DNA from: JBCDCE01 sp039182515
GTDB lineage: Bacteria > Pseudomonadota > Alphaproteobacteria > Rhodobacterales > Rhodobacteraceae
Reading direction: 5' to 3'
DNA: 18,373 bases
NCBI GenBank assembly: GCA_039182515.1
Contig: JBCDCE010000071.1
Coordinates: forward strand, 1 to 18,373
Both the position numbers and the translations under genes were made by a program. The notes below the pieces were generated by a model. It did no database searches, had not been told where the DNA came from, and was given only the letters and a program-made list of their open reading frames with translations. This document shows, piece after piece, positions 1 through 6,714 of the stretch. Each line of letters starts with the position of its first letter. Within the stretch, counting starts at the first letter, position 1.

Positions 1-1515
1 AAAGAATTCGCGAACCCTGGTGAAGCGCCCGAAATCGAAGTGGGCGACGAAGTAGAAGTCTTCCTCCGTGCCGCTGAAAACGCGCGCGGCGAAGCGGTTA
101 TCTCCCGTGAGATGGCGCGCCGTGAAGAAGCCTGGGATCGCTTGGAAAAAGCCTATGCCAAAGAAGAGCGTGTCGAAGGCGCGATCTTTGGCCGGGTCAA
201 AGGCGGCTTCACAGTCGATCTTGGCGGGGCCGTGGCTTTCTTGCCAGGCTCTCAAGTGGACGTGCGCCCTGTGCGCGACGCGGGCCCTCTCATGGGTCTC
301 AAGCAGCCGTTCCAAATCCTCAAAATGGACCGCCGCCGGGGCAACATCGTTGTGTCACGTCGCGCAATCCTCGAAGAAAGCCGTGCCGAACAGCGCGCTG
401 AAGTTATCGGCAACCTGGCCGAAGGCGACAGCGTCGACGGTGTGGTCAAGAACATCACCGAATACGGGGCCTTTGTGGACCTCGGTGGCGTCGACGGGCT
501 TTTGCACGTCACAGACATGGCCTGGCGCCGTGTGAACCACCCCTCCGAGATCCTGACGATCGGCGAAACGATCAAGGTCCAAGTGATCAAGATCAACAAA
601 GAAACCCACCGTATCTCACTGGGCATGAAGCAGCTGATGGAAGATCCATGGGATCTCGTGGCTGCCAAATACCCACTGGAATCGACCCACACGGGCCGCG
701 TCACAAACATCACCGACTACGGTGCGTTTGTGGAGCTGGAGCCAGGTGTCGAAGGTCTCGTTCACGTCTCGGAAATGTCCTGGACCAAAAAGAACGTGCA
801 CCCGGGTAAAATCGTCTCTACGAGCCAAGAGGTCGAAGTTATGGTCCTCGAGATCGACGGCACCAAGCGCCGTGTCTCTCTTGGTCTCAAACAGACCCAG
901 CGCAATCCATGGGAAGTCTTTGAAGAGCAATTCCCAGTTGGCACGGAAGTCGAAGGTGAAGTTAAGAACATCACCGAGTTCGGCCTCTTTGTTGGCTTGG
1001 AAGGCGACATCGACGGCATGGTCCACCTCTCGGATCTGACCTGGGAAGGTCGCGGCGAGGATGTGATTGGCGATTACCGCAAGGGCGACATGGTCCAAGC
1101 GGTTGTCTCTGAGATCGACACCGACAAAGAACGCATCTCGCTCTCCATCAAAGCTTTGGGCGGCGACAAGTTCTCAGAGGCGGTTGATGGCGTGAAGCGC
1201 GGCTCGATTATCACTGTGGAAGTGACTTCGATCGAAGACGGTGGCGTGGAAGTGGCTTATGAAGGCATGAAGTCCTTCATCCGCCGCTCGGACCTCAGCC
1301 GCGACCGTGCCGAGCAGCGCCCAGAGCGCTTCGGCGTGGGCGACAAGATCGACGTGCGCGTCACCAACGTAGACGCCAAAACGCGTCGCTTGGGCGTCTC
1401 GATCAAAGCGCGCGAAATTGCAGAAGAGAAAGAAGCCGTGGAACAATACGGCTCCTCCGACGCAGGCGCGTCCCTGGGCGACATCCTCGGCGCCGCTCTG
1501 AAGGGCGACGAATAA
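1..1515 (+). CDS. rpsA: 30S ribosomal protein S1 (5'-truncated by window edge)
   Basis: S1 binds mRNA on the small ribosomal subunit and helps initiation on structured or weak-SD messages. The reading frame is open from base 1, so the start codon lies outside the window; 504 residues are visible, and full-length S1 in this group is about 555-560. Repeated OB-fold S1 domains are evident: after the tail of domain 1 and a more divergent domain 2 come three near-identical repeats carrying NITEYGAFVDLGG, NITDYGAFVELEPG and NITEFGLFVGLEGD, each followed by a G-L/M-V/L-H-V/L-S/T-D/E motif, then a degenerate sixth repeat (SIEDGGVEVAYEG). This six-domain organisation is typical of proteobacterial S1. 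The gene ends in TAA, and a strong intrinsic terminator follows 25 bases later. Identification is very secure. Confidence 0.98.
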   Translation, partial: KEFANPGEAPEIEVGDEVEVFLRAAENARGEAVISREMARREEAWDRLEKAYAKEERVEGAIFGRVKGGFTVDLGGAVAFLPGSQVDVRPVRDAGPLMGLKQPFQILKMDRRRGNIVVSRRAILEESRAEQRAEVIGNLAEGDSVDGVVKNITEYGAFVDLGGVDGLLHVTDMAWRRVNHPSEILTIGETIKVQVIKINKETHRISLGMKQLMEDPWDLVAAKYPLESTHTGRVTNITDYGAFVELEPGVEGLVHVSEMSWTKKNVHPGKIVSTSQEVEVMVLEIDGTKRRVSLGLKQTQRNPWEVFEEQFPVGTEVEGEVKNITEFGLFVGLEGDIDGMVHLSDLTWEGRGEDVIGDYRKGDMVQAVVSEIDTDKERISLSIKALGGDKFSEAVDGVKRGSIITVEVTSIEDGGVEVAYEGMKSFIRRSDLSRDRAEQRPERFGVGDKIDVRVTNVDAKTRRLGVSIKAREIAEEKEAVEQYGSSDAGASLGDILGAALKGDE

Positions 1516-1540
1516 ACCGTCTCTCAAAACACCAGGAAAA

Positions 1541-1570
1541 AGCCCCGCCATTCGAGCGGGGCTTTTTTTT
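1541..1570 (+). terminator. Intrinsic terminator of rpsA
   Basis: A perfect 8-bp GC-rich stem AGCCCCGC (1541-1548) / GCGGGGCT (1556-1563) with a 7-base loop is followed by an unbroken T run to about 1570. It lies just after the rpsA stop codon, so it should end the rpsA transcript and isolate it from the accessory region downstream. Confidence 0.93.
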
Positions 1571-1800
1571 GTTTTTCGAATTGTCAGTGCTTGAAAATGG
1601 GATTTCTTGCTCGCAGGCCTGCCGCTTTATTTTTTCCGCTTGAACTAGCTAGCTCTCTTTCTGTTTTGCGCTTTGTTTGGGGTGAGGCGCTGTAGCGTTC
1701 TGGCGACCTTAAATGTCGGAGGTTACAATTTACGGATTTTTTGCTAAGTCTTCTCAGCAACAATTTGAGACCTATCGTTTTCGAGCGCATAGGAAGTTAG

Positions 1801-2373
1801 ATGAAGAGTGTGTTCAAGAGACTAGAATCTCATCTCGACAACTTGACTATCCCGTTGATCTATCCAGCGATTTTGGGATCCTTGATTTACGAACTCATTC
1901 AAAGCGATACTCATGGAAAGCCAACGATTGCATCGATCGGGCTATGGGCGATCGTCGCCTTATATTGCTTGGACTACCTCGTATTGAGAGCTCTGCCACC
2001 CAATGGAGATATCTTGAGGCACCTCTCGGACATATTAGCAGCGCTTTCGTTTAAGTCGTCCTCCATTTATGTACTATCGGGCAACTTCGATTGTTCACTA
2101 TTTTGCTTGGCTGTGGTCTCCTTAACTTTGGGAGTCGTGGTTTGGAGAATGGAGTTTCAACCAAAAAAAACATGGTTTTGGCTCCCCGTCGTAGTTCCAA
2201 TAGCTGCAATACTTTTGAGTTCGATATTTTCGCGTTTCGACTTTTTAAGGCATTTTCTTCCAACTGAACTGGGTCTCTTTTTGTTCGTGTGTGCTTATAT
2301 CGGAGTTTTCTATGTCATTACCCTGTTAAAACTTGGCGACATCGATCGCAGCGGAAGTGCTTCTACGAAATGA
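1801..2373 (+). CDS. Hypothetical multi-pass membrane protein
   Basis: A 190-residue protein that I do not recognise. Hydrophobic stretches at about residues 16-34, 43-63, 98-115, 125-145 and 155-177 suggest five transmembrane helices. The N-terminus is basic (KSVFKR) and the C-terminal tail is polar. The start is chosen because AGGAAG (1791-1796) sits four bases upstream of the ATG. The gene and its flanks are visibly AT-richer than rpsA and use codons such as TTA, ATA and AGA that are rare in its neighbours, which suggests recent acquisition. It stands alone, between the rpsA terminator and a non-coding stretch, with no partner gene on its strand. No catalytic motif is seen and no function can be assigned. 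Confidence 0.7.
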   Translation: MKSVFKRLESHLDNLTIPLIYPAILGSLIYELIQSDTHGKPTIASIGLWAIVALYCLDYLVLRALPPNGDILRHLSDILAALSFKSSSIYVLSGNFDCSLFCLAVVSLTLGVVVWRMEFQPKKTWFWLPVVVPIAAILLSSIFSRFDFLRHFLPTELGLFLFVCAYIGVFYVITLLKLGDIDRSGSASTK

Positions 2374-2675
2374 AATTTGCCCTCGAAATTTAGAAGTTTA
2401 CCTTTCATCCAATTTTTCGCACTGCAACTGCGCCCACGTTTGGGTCACAATGCCGAACGTTAGTGAAAATTTGAGTGATTTTCTAGGATGCACGGCGAGT
2501 TCGTTATTCAAAAGTGTTTGGCTTCCCTTTTAAGTATTTCCCTTAAAAAGACTGCGTTAGACATGTTGTGCTTGCCAAATTTTGGCAAGTTGACCATGCA
2601 AAAAAATCATTTTCGTGAGTACACACCGAGGTGGAACACTCGTTAGTGTGTCGGCTGAGCGCAAAGTAAAACAAG
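2374..2675. other. AT-rich intergenic stretch with an orphan palindrome
   Basis: About 300 bases between the membrane protein and the TetR gene, which point towards each other. No supported gene is present. It contains a perfect 19-base palindrome at 2571-2589 (listed separately) and a small hairpin ACACT-CGTT-AGTGT at 2636-2649. No T-tract terminator is evident on either strand. Confidence 0.6.
2571..2589. repeat. Perfect 19-bp palindrome (orphan operator candidate)
   Basis: CTTGCCAAA (2571-2579), a central T, then TTTGGCAAG (2581-2589): nine-base arms with no mismatch. This geometry is typical of a dimeric repressor site, but the palindrome lies about 85 bases beyond the 3' end of the TetR gene and is not in front of any recognised gene. 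It could be a relic operator or a transcript-end hairpin. It differs from the three TetR operator candidates elsewhere in the window. Confidence 0.5.
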
Positions 2676-3248
2676 CTAAAGCCATGCAAGCCCCTCCGCG
2701 ATCTCATCAGCGATTGCCATTGCGTCCACCCCCTCGCGTTCGGCGGACACTCTGAGCCCCAAGAGATCAGACTGGTATCTGCGCGCGAGCCTTTGGGGAT
2801 TTAGCGCGGGAGCAATGTCGCCGCGCGCTTGGGCTTGCTCAAAAAGCTCTGCAAATTGCGCTTCCATCTTCAAGAGGTGACGGTTTGCGTCCTGCTCAAG
2901 CGGGTGTTGATGGGCGCGCAGCTCGAGCAGTGTTTTGGAGAGCATGCAGGCCTTCGCGGGCGCGTCGATGGTCTCGACGACCATCTTGGGAAAGCTTTGA
3001 AGCGCTTTGAGGGGGCCGAGCTCTTCGGCTAAGGCCTTGAGGCGCTCTCGGCCGTCCGATGCGTATTTCTCCAAGGCCAGCGCGAAGAGGGCGTCTTTTG
3101 ATCCAAAGGCCGCGTAAAAGCTGCCTGGTTTCATTTGCAAACCGGCTTCGAGATCTTTGAGAGAGGTTCCAGCCCATCCGCGCTTCCAAAACAGATCGCG
3201 CGCGCGCTCGATCAGCTCGTCTCGGTCGAAATTTGGTTTGCGTGGCAT
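2676..3248 (-). CDS. TetR/AcrR family transcriptional regulator
   Basis: A 190-residue repressor-type regulator. Residues about 1-60 form the TetR helix-turn-helix: FDRDELIERARDLFWKRG, then TSLKDLEAGLQMKPGSFYAAF with the usual recognition-helix ending and GSKDALF. The remainder is the helical ligand-binding and dimerisation domain. The ATG at 3248 (MPRKPNF) is preferred over an in-frame TTG at 3278, because the longer start would lie inside the operator and a GGTGA sequence precedes 3248 at suitable distance. The gene is divergent from the CMD/AhpD-like gene at 3347. Two near-identical palindromes between them almost certainly bind this protein, giving autoregulation and control of the neighbour. 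The inducer is unknown; family members paired with CMD or quinone-reactive genes often sense electrophiles, but nothing here proves that. Confidence 0.9.
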   Translation of the reverse strand: MPRKPNFDRDELIERARDLFWKRGWAGTSLKDLEAGLQMKPGSFYAAFGSKDALFALALEKYASDGRERLKALAEELGPLKALQSFPKMVVETIDAPAKACMLSKTLLELRAHQHPLEQDANRHLLKMEAQFAELFEQAQARGDIAPALNPQRLARRYQSDLLGLRVSAEREGVDAMAIADEIAEGLAWL

Positions 3249-3259
3249 GCGATCACCAA

Positions 3260-3305
3260 TTCTTGAATGATCACTCAATTATATACTTGAGCGATCACTC
3301 AAGAA
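3260..3305. promoter_or_regulatory. Divergent promoters covered by two TetR operator palindromes
   Basis: Two 16-base near-palindromes, TTGAATGATCACTCAA (3263-3278) and TTGAGCGATCACTCAA (3287-3302), both derive from the perfect consensus TTGAGTGATCACTCAA and lie 24 bases apart centre to centre. Plausible sigma-70 elements overlap them symmetrically. For the rightward gene: TTCTTG (3260-3265), 16-base spacer, TATACT (3282-3287). For the leftward regulator: TTCTTG (3305-3300), 16-base spacer, TATAAT (3283-3278). Occupancy of the two sites should silence both promoters. The palindromes are seen directly; the promoter calls are inference. Confidence 0.8.
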
Positions 3306-3346
3306 AGCCTAAAAGCGCACCAGCATTTGATACAAAGGACGCACCC

Positions 3347-3913
3347 ATGACCTTCCCTTCCCATGATCTTGAAACCGCCCCCGAGGCCTCCAAGCCCTTG
3401 CTCGAGAACTCGCAAAAGGCTTTTGGGCGCTTGCCGGGCTTGCACAAAGTTCTGGCCGAAAGCCCTCAGGCATACGAGGGCTACCAGCTCCTGCACAAGC
3501 TCTTCACCGAAACCGACTTCGACGCCGAAGAGCTCACGGTTGTTTGGCAAGCCATCAACGTAGAGCACGCGTGCCACTACTGCGTTCCAGCACACACGGG
3601 CATTGCTAAGATGATGAAGGTCTCAGATGAGATCACTGAAGCTCTGCGCAATGAAACGCCACTGCCCACTGCCAAACTGGAAGCGCTGCGCACCTTCACA
3701 ATCCAAATGGTTAGCGCGCGCGGCAACGCAACAGAAGCGCAGATCGCGGCCTTCTTTGCACAAGGCTATGGCCACCGCGCTGTGCTCGATGTAATTTTGG
3801 GGATCGCGCAAAAGACCATATCGAACTACGTCAATCATGTTGCGGTCACACCCGTTGATGAAGTGTTCCATCCGCTGAAATGGGAACGCGGGCCGACCCC
3901 ACTTAAGGTCTAA
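3347..3913 (+). CDS. Carboxymuconolactone decarboxylase / AhpD-like family protein
   Basis: A 188-residue helical protein of the CMD/AhpD superfamily. The signature is at residues 73-83, EHACHYCVPAH, giving the C76-x2-C79-x3-H83 arrangement used as the redox/proton-relay centre in AhpD-type alkylhydroperoxidases. The C-terminal part (GYGHRAVLDVILGIAQKTISNYVNHV) matches the family's second helical half. No signal peptide is present, so it is cytoplasmic. The ATG at 3347 is chosen because AAAGGA (3334-3339) precedes it; a longer in-frame start would run into the divergent regulator. Under the divergent TetR it probably acts in defence against peroxides or electrophiles. True gamma-carboxymuconolactone decarboxylase activity is unlikely with this cysteine pair and without other protocatechuate genes nearby. 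A terminator follows. Confidence 0.9.
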   Translation: MTFPSHDLETAPEASKPLLENSQKAFGRLPGLHKVLAESPQAYEGYQLLHKLFTETDFDAEELTVVWQAINVEHACHYCVPAHTGIAKMMKVSDEITEALRNETPLPTAKLEALRTFTIQMVSARGNATEAQIAAFFAQGYGHRAVLDVILGIAQKTISNYVNHVAVTPVDEVFHPLKWERGPTPLKV

Positions 3914-3956
3914 ACGCCCCATCGGCCCCAAAGGATGGGACCGCGCAGCCTCAATT

Positions 3957-3983
3957 GCCCCGCCACGCGCGCGGGGCTTTTTT
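3957..3983 (+). terminator. Intrinsic terminator after the CMD-family gene
   Basis: Perfect 7-bp stem GCCCCGC (3957-3963) / GCGGGGC (3971-3977), 7-base loop, then a T run to about 3983. It lies about 44 bases after the stop codon and closes the monocistronic unit. The stem is almost the same as the rpsA terminator stem. Confidence 0.9.
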
Positions 3984-4059
3984 ACGAAAGTGAGGTGATC
4001 ATCTCCCACTGGCCTGCATGCGCTGCCCGATGCCGCGGCGCGCTCGATTGGCAGCTTAC

Positions 4060-4956
4060 CTAGACGCCCAGCATACCCTCTAAAGTACAAATTTCCGAAA
4101 CGAACAAATTTATGATGCCGTCCTTGGATGCGTTAGTGGGCCATTCCGCGAAAACATCCAAGGCATCTAATTGCCAATCCGGCAGCACAACCTGCACGTC
4201 ACCTTTCGCAACGTCATCTTCAGTCAAAAACTCAGGGACGATTGCGATGCCTGCGCCTGCCTTAACAAATCGATAGACTGCAAGTGAGCTATTGGCCATT
4301 ATTTGACCAATCGGGTCGACCTTCACCGGTCTTTGCCCCGATTTCTTCAGTCTTTGACTGGACCCTTTTGCGCCAGCCAACAGGACCCAGCTTAACCCTT
4401 TCAGATCGTTTGGCGTCTTGATCGGCCCAAACTGAGACAAGTAAGTCGGGGCAGCCGCGATGCACCGCCTGCCTTCAAATAGAGTCTGACGGTTCGGCGC
4501 CTGAGTGTTCTTGGCGCCCACCTGGATCGACACATCAAAGCCATCACCAATGAGATGACGACGCGCGTCACTGAACTCCAGCTCAATGTCTATTTTTGGA
4601 TTTCGCGCACAAAAGTCAGTTATGTGATTGATCAAACGCGATTGAGACAATCCGGACGTTGCGGTGACGCGCAGCACCCCGGACGGCTCACTCAATGTGC
4701 CGCGCAAATCGTCAAGTGCCGCATTGATCGCATGGTTCATGATATGCGCAGACTTTAGCAACCGCTCTCCTTCGCGGGTAAGGGTCAACTGGCGCGTCGA
4801 ACGGTAGATCAGCGTCACGCCCAGTTTGGCTTCAAGCTGGGAGATGTGGTGACTGACCACGGATGGAGCCAAGCGCAAATCGTCCGCAGCACCTTTGAAC
4901 GTGCCGTGATCAATCGCCTTGGCGAAGATTGCTATCTGGCGAAGCTCGTCAATCAT
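4060..4956 (-). CDS. LysR family transcriptional regulator
   Basis: A 298-residue protein of standard LysR length. The winged helix-turn-helix occupies residues about 1-60 (FAKAIDHGTFKGAADDLRLAPSVVSHHISQLEAKLGVTLIYRSTRQLTLTREG in segments, with the typical S-x-x-S-x-x-I-x-x-L-E core). The periplasmic-binding-protein-like effector domain starts near residue 90 (SGVLRVTAT). The start ATG at 4956 gives the usual LysR N-terminus (MIDELRQIAIFAKAI), although its ribosome site is weak. The gene is divergent from the exported MoaF-like gene at 5055 with a 98-base spacer, the classical LysR arrangement, so that gene is the likely target. The effector is unknown. An exact relation to named LysR proteins (for example CrgA/DsdC-type) cannot be settled by eye. 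Confidence 0.93.
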   Translation of the reverse strand: MIDELRQIAIFAKAIDHGTFKGAADDLRLAPSVVSHHISQLEAKLGVTLIYRSTRQLTLTREGERLLKSAHIMNHAINAALDDLRGTLSEPSGVLRVTATSGLSQSRLINHITDFCARNPKIDIELEFSDARRHLIGDGFDVSIQVGAKNTQAPNRQTLFEGRRCIAAAPTYLSQFGPIKTPNDLKGLSWVLLAGAKGSSQRLKKSGQRPVKVDPIGQIMANSSLAVYRFVKAGAGIAIVPEFLTEDDVAKGDVQVVLPDWQLDALDVFAEWPTNASKDGIINLFVSEICTLEGMLGV

Positions 4957-4981
4957 TGGTCTATCTTATCGAATACTGAAT

Positions 4982-5011
4982 TTGCACAATACCATCTTGT
5001 GAACTTATCAT
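4982..5011 (+). promoter_or_regulatory. Candidate promoter and LysR site before the MoaF-like gene
   Basis: TTGCAC (4982-4987) and TATCAT (5006-5011), separated by 18 bases, are a plausible -35/-10 pair for the gene at 5055. An inverted repeat CACAA (4985-4989) - 7 bases - TTGTG (4997-5001) overlaps the spacer, in a position where LysR proteins often bind. The -35 match is poor, as expected for an activator-dependent promoter. All functional meaning is inferred. Confidence 0.4.
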
Positions 5012-5054
5012 AGTCCGCGATGATCGGCGTGGAAACTTTAAAAAGGACACGCTC

Positions 5055-5477
5055 ATGAAACCAATTCTTAGACTGTCAAAGACTTTTGCAATGCTCTTTG
5101 CTCTGCAATTAGCGGCCACGCCTACACTGGCGCAGGTTGGCACAGGGACCCACAATCTGGATGGCACCGAGGTAAACTGGACGTACAATAATAACGACGC
5201 TCAAATGATCGTCTCATTCGCGGGCGGACTAGCTCAATACGAGTGGATTGCAGGGGGCCCAAAAGGCAACTCGGATCGCAATATCCCATATTCATCGCGT
5301 GAAATCGCGCCTAACGTCTATCTGATGTCTTGGGTACAGGATGACCGCCCAGATTACATTACGATGATCTTCAACTTTAACGACATGACCATCGCAACGA
5401 CCGGCGTTTTGAGGCCCGGAACCGATGAAGAACGGCGGCTTTTTCTGGATGGCGTCATCAATAGTGTTGAGCGTTAA
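5055..5477 (+). CDS. Exported MoaF-like / calycin-fold small protein
   Basis: A 140-residue protein with a clear Sec signal peptide (basic start MKPILRLSK, hydrophobic core, cleavage expected after TLA, about residue 26). The mature part is a short beta-rich domain: TEVNWTYNNNDAQMIVSF, YEWIAGG, then IAPNVYLMSWVQ and YITMIFNFNDMTIATTGV. This Y-x-W / NVYxxSW / xxIFNFNxMT pattern recalls the MoaF family and the related phenolic-acid-decarboxylase barrel. MoaF-type domains are small lipocalin-like ligand-binding barrels of poorly known role. The start is supported by AAAAGGA (5041-5047) eight bases upstream of the ATG. It is divergent from, and probably controlled by, the LysR gene. An exported location is unusual for this family. 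Family assignment is by eye and moderate. Confidence 0.8.
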   Translation: MKPILRLSKTFAMLFALQLAATPTLAQVGTGTHNLDGTEVNWTYNNNDAQMIVSFAGGLAQYEWIAGGPKGNSDRNIPYSSREIAPNVYLMSWVQDDRPDYITMIFNFNDMTIATTGVLRPGTDEERRLFLDGVINSVER

Positions 5478-5502
5478 AACCTGAAACATTTGGTAACTCG
5501 TG

Positions 5503-5555
5503 CACTCGCCCGTTTTTTTGAACTTCAGTTCAAGAAGTTAATTCGGGCGAGAGTG
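5503..5555. repeat. Nested inverted repeat after the MoaF-like gene
   Basis: Outer arms TCGCCCG (5506-5512) and CGGGCGA (5544-5550) pair perfectly and extend by CAC/GTG across a two-base bulge. Inside lies a second hairpin TTGAAC (5518-5523), loop TTCA, GTTCAA (5528-5533). It starts 26 bases after the stop codon. A seven-base T run sits inside the structure (5513-5519), not after it, so it is not a standard terminator; it may protect or process the 3' end. Confidence 0.5.
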
Positions 5556-5629
5556 TTGAAAGAAAAGCTGCCATAGGCGCAGCTTCCGCGAAATGATGCT
5601 TGGTCTCGCACTGCGGATCTTGAAGCAAA

Positions 5630-5857
5630 TCATTCGTGCCGGGTTCGAAGCGATTTGAGCTTCTCGATCAGGTTAAGTTGTTGGAAAACCGCTCGTTTTG
5701 AGGAGCTCGATTTATAAAGGTTGAACCTCAGGGCTTGAGGACTGCGACATTGCTCACTTATTAGGGGGGCTCCAGCTTTTGTTACTTGACCAAGTGTGGG
5801 GCGGAAAGCAGCAAAGACCAAATCTGCCCGCGTTTTGCCCTTTTGCTCGGTGATCAC
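5630..5857 (-). CDS. Doubtful small hypothetical protein
   Basis: A possible 75-residue product starting at GTG 5857, preceded by AGGAGGAA (5868-5861), one of the strongest Shine-Dalgarno sequences in the window, with good spacing. The product is basic at the C-terminus (SSSKRAVFQQLNLIEKLKSLRTRHE) and has no recognised domain, signal peptide or membrane helix. No promoter or neighbour on its strand supports it. It may be a genuine small gene, a decayed remnant or chance. Conservation of the frame would decide. Confidence 0.3.
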   Translation of the reverse strand: MITEQKGKTRADLVFAAFRPTLGQVTKAGAPLISEQCRSPQALRFNLYKSSSSKRAVFQQLNLIEKLKSLRTRHE

Positions 5858-5975
5858 GCTTTCCTCCTGCCATAGCGCACCAATTCGGAGCGCGTTTCTT
5901 ATTTTAGACAAAGACTTTCTGATACTTGGGAGTCATCTGGAAGGTGCTAAGGCCTTTGTTATTGAGACCTTTGAA

Positions 5976-6683
5976 ATGAAAAATGAGTCAAAGCTGTCGC
6001 GCCGCGGCCTGGTTTTGAGGGCTCTTGCAGCGCCTATGCTGATTTCGGGGTGCGGGCAAAAACATGTTGCAACTCTTGGCTTACGTCACATTTTTCGCGT
6101 GAGCTTACCATCTGGCGAAAGCGATCTGTCGTCAGTGGTTGCATGTCGGGTCACTTACCGTCCAGAGGGGTGGCCATTAACCAACACGTACCTAAGAGGT
6201 GTCTTTCAAGGTCACATGCCTTTCGCGCCAGTAAAGAAAGTAGGCCTTCTGGCCACGACATTTCCCAGCGGCGATTCTCTGCTTTCCGAGATTGCGCACC
6301 AATTCGATCCCGGCGCCTCTAACAGCAAAAATGCCCGGCTTTTTTTTGACGCGTTACCCGGGTTGATGGATCAGCGGACGTTCGATGTGCCGCGCCAGTT
6401 TTGGCCTTTGACAGTATTGTTTACGGATAGGTCAAACCCGCTCACCGCTCACGAGGTTTTTCCAAACCCAATGGCGCAAGGTCCTGGGGCAGAGATAAAT
6501 GTCTTGAGATACCGTGTGATGTTTACAAAAGCCGCGCCAAGTGTGGGCTTAGATGAGCAGTTGCCGTGGCTGGCGCAAGTGGGCAAGGAACCAATCGGGA
6601 CCTTCGCGGGAGAGTATGATCCGCGAAATGCATTGGCTGACACGCTCTATGCCTCGCGGTTTTTGAGGGTACGAGATGTGTAA
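5976..6683 (+). CDS. Putative Tat-exported lipoprotein of unknown function
   Basis: A 235-residue protein that I do not recognise. The N-terminus carries a twin-arginine-like motif (SRRGLVL, residues 8-14), a hydrophobic stretch and a lipobox-like I-S-G-C ending at Cys26. It is therefore likely exported in folded form and lipid-anchored. The start at 5976 places the signal peptide at the very N-terminus; the frame stays open upstream but that part does not resemble a protein start, and there is no good Shine-Dalgarno, so the start is less certain than most here. The mature part is rich in Pro and aromatic residues (YRPEGWPL, DVPRQFWPLTVLF, NPMAQGPGAEINVLRYRV) with no catalytic motif visible. 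It appears monocistronic, converging on the VOC gene with a 31-base gap. Confidence 0.65.
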   Translation: MKNESKLSRRGLVLRALAAPMLISGCGQKHVATLGLRHIFRVSLPSGESDLSSVVACRVTYRPEGWPLTNTYLRGVFQGHMPFAPVKKVGLLATTFPSGDSLLSEIAHQFDPGASNSKNARLFFDALPGLMDQRTFDVPRQFWPLTVLFTDRSNPLTAHEVFPNPMAQGPGAEINVLRYRVMFTKAAPSVGLDEQLPWLAQVGKEPIGTFAGEYDPRNALADTLYASRFLRVRDV

Positions 6684-6714
6684 GATGCCGAAACAATAGG
6701 AGCCGGACGTCCTC

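Larger units (their letters stand above)
5478..5975. other. Intergenic region with an RNA hairpin and a doubtful small gene
   Basis: About 500 bases between two rightward genes, AT-richer than the surroundings. Two things stand out. The first is a nested hairpin at 5503-5555. The second is a minus-strand reading frame at 5630-5857 with a strong ribosome site. Both are listed separately. I see no convincing promoter for the lipoprotein gene at 5976, although one must lie here. Confidence 0.5.

Noticed and set aside
616..1098. Minus-strand open frames within rpsA
   Set aside because: They mirror the repeated S1 domains on the other strand; no ribosome site or domain supports them.
1713..2054. 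Plus-strand frame of 113 codons starting before the membrane protein
   Set aside because: It overlaps the better supported membrane protein gene in another frame, lacks a ribosome site, and the product has no recognisable features.
3347..3913. Gamma-carboxymuconolactone decarboxylase of the protocatechuate pathway
   Set aside because: The C-x2-C-x3-H motif points to the AhpD-like redox branch and no other protocatechuate genes are near.
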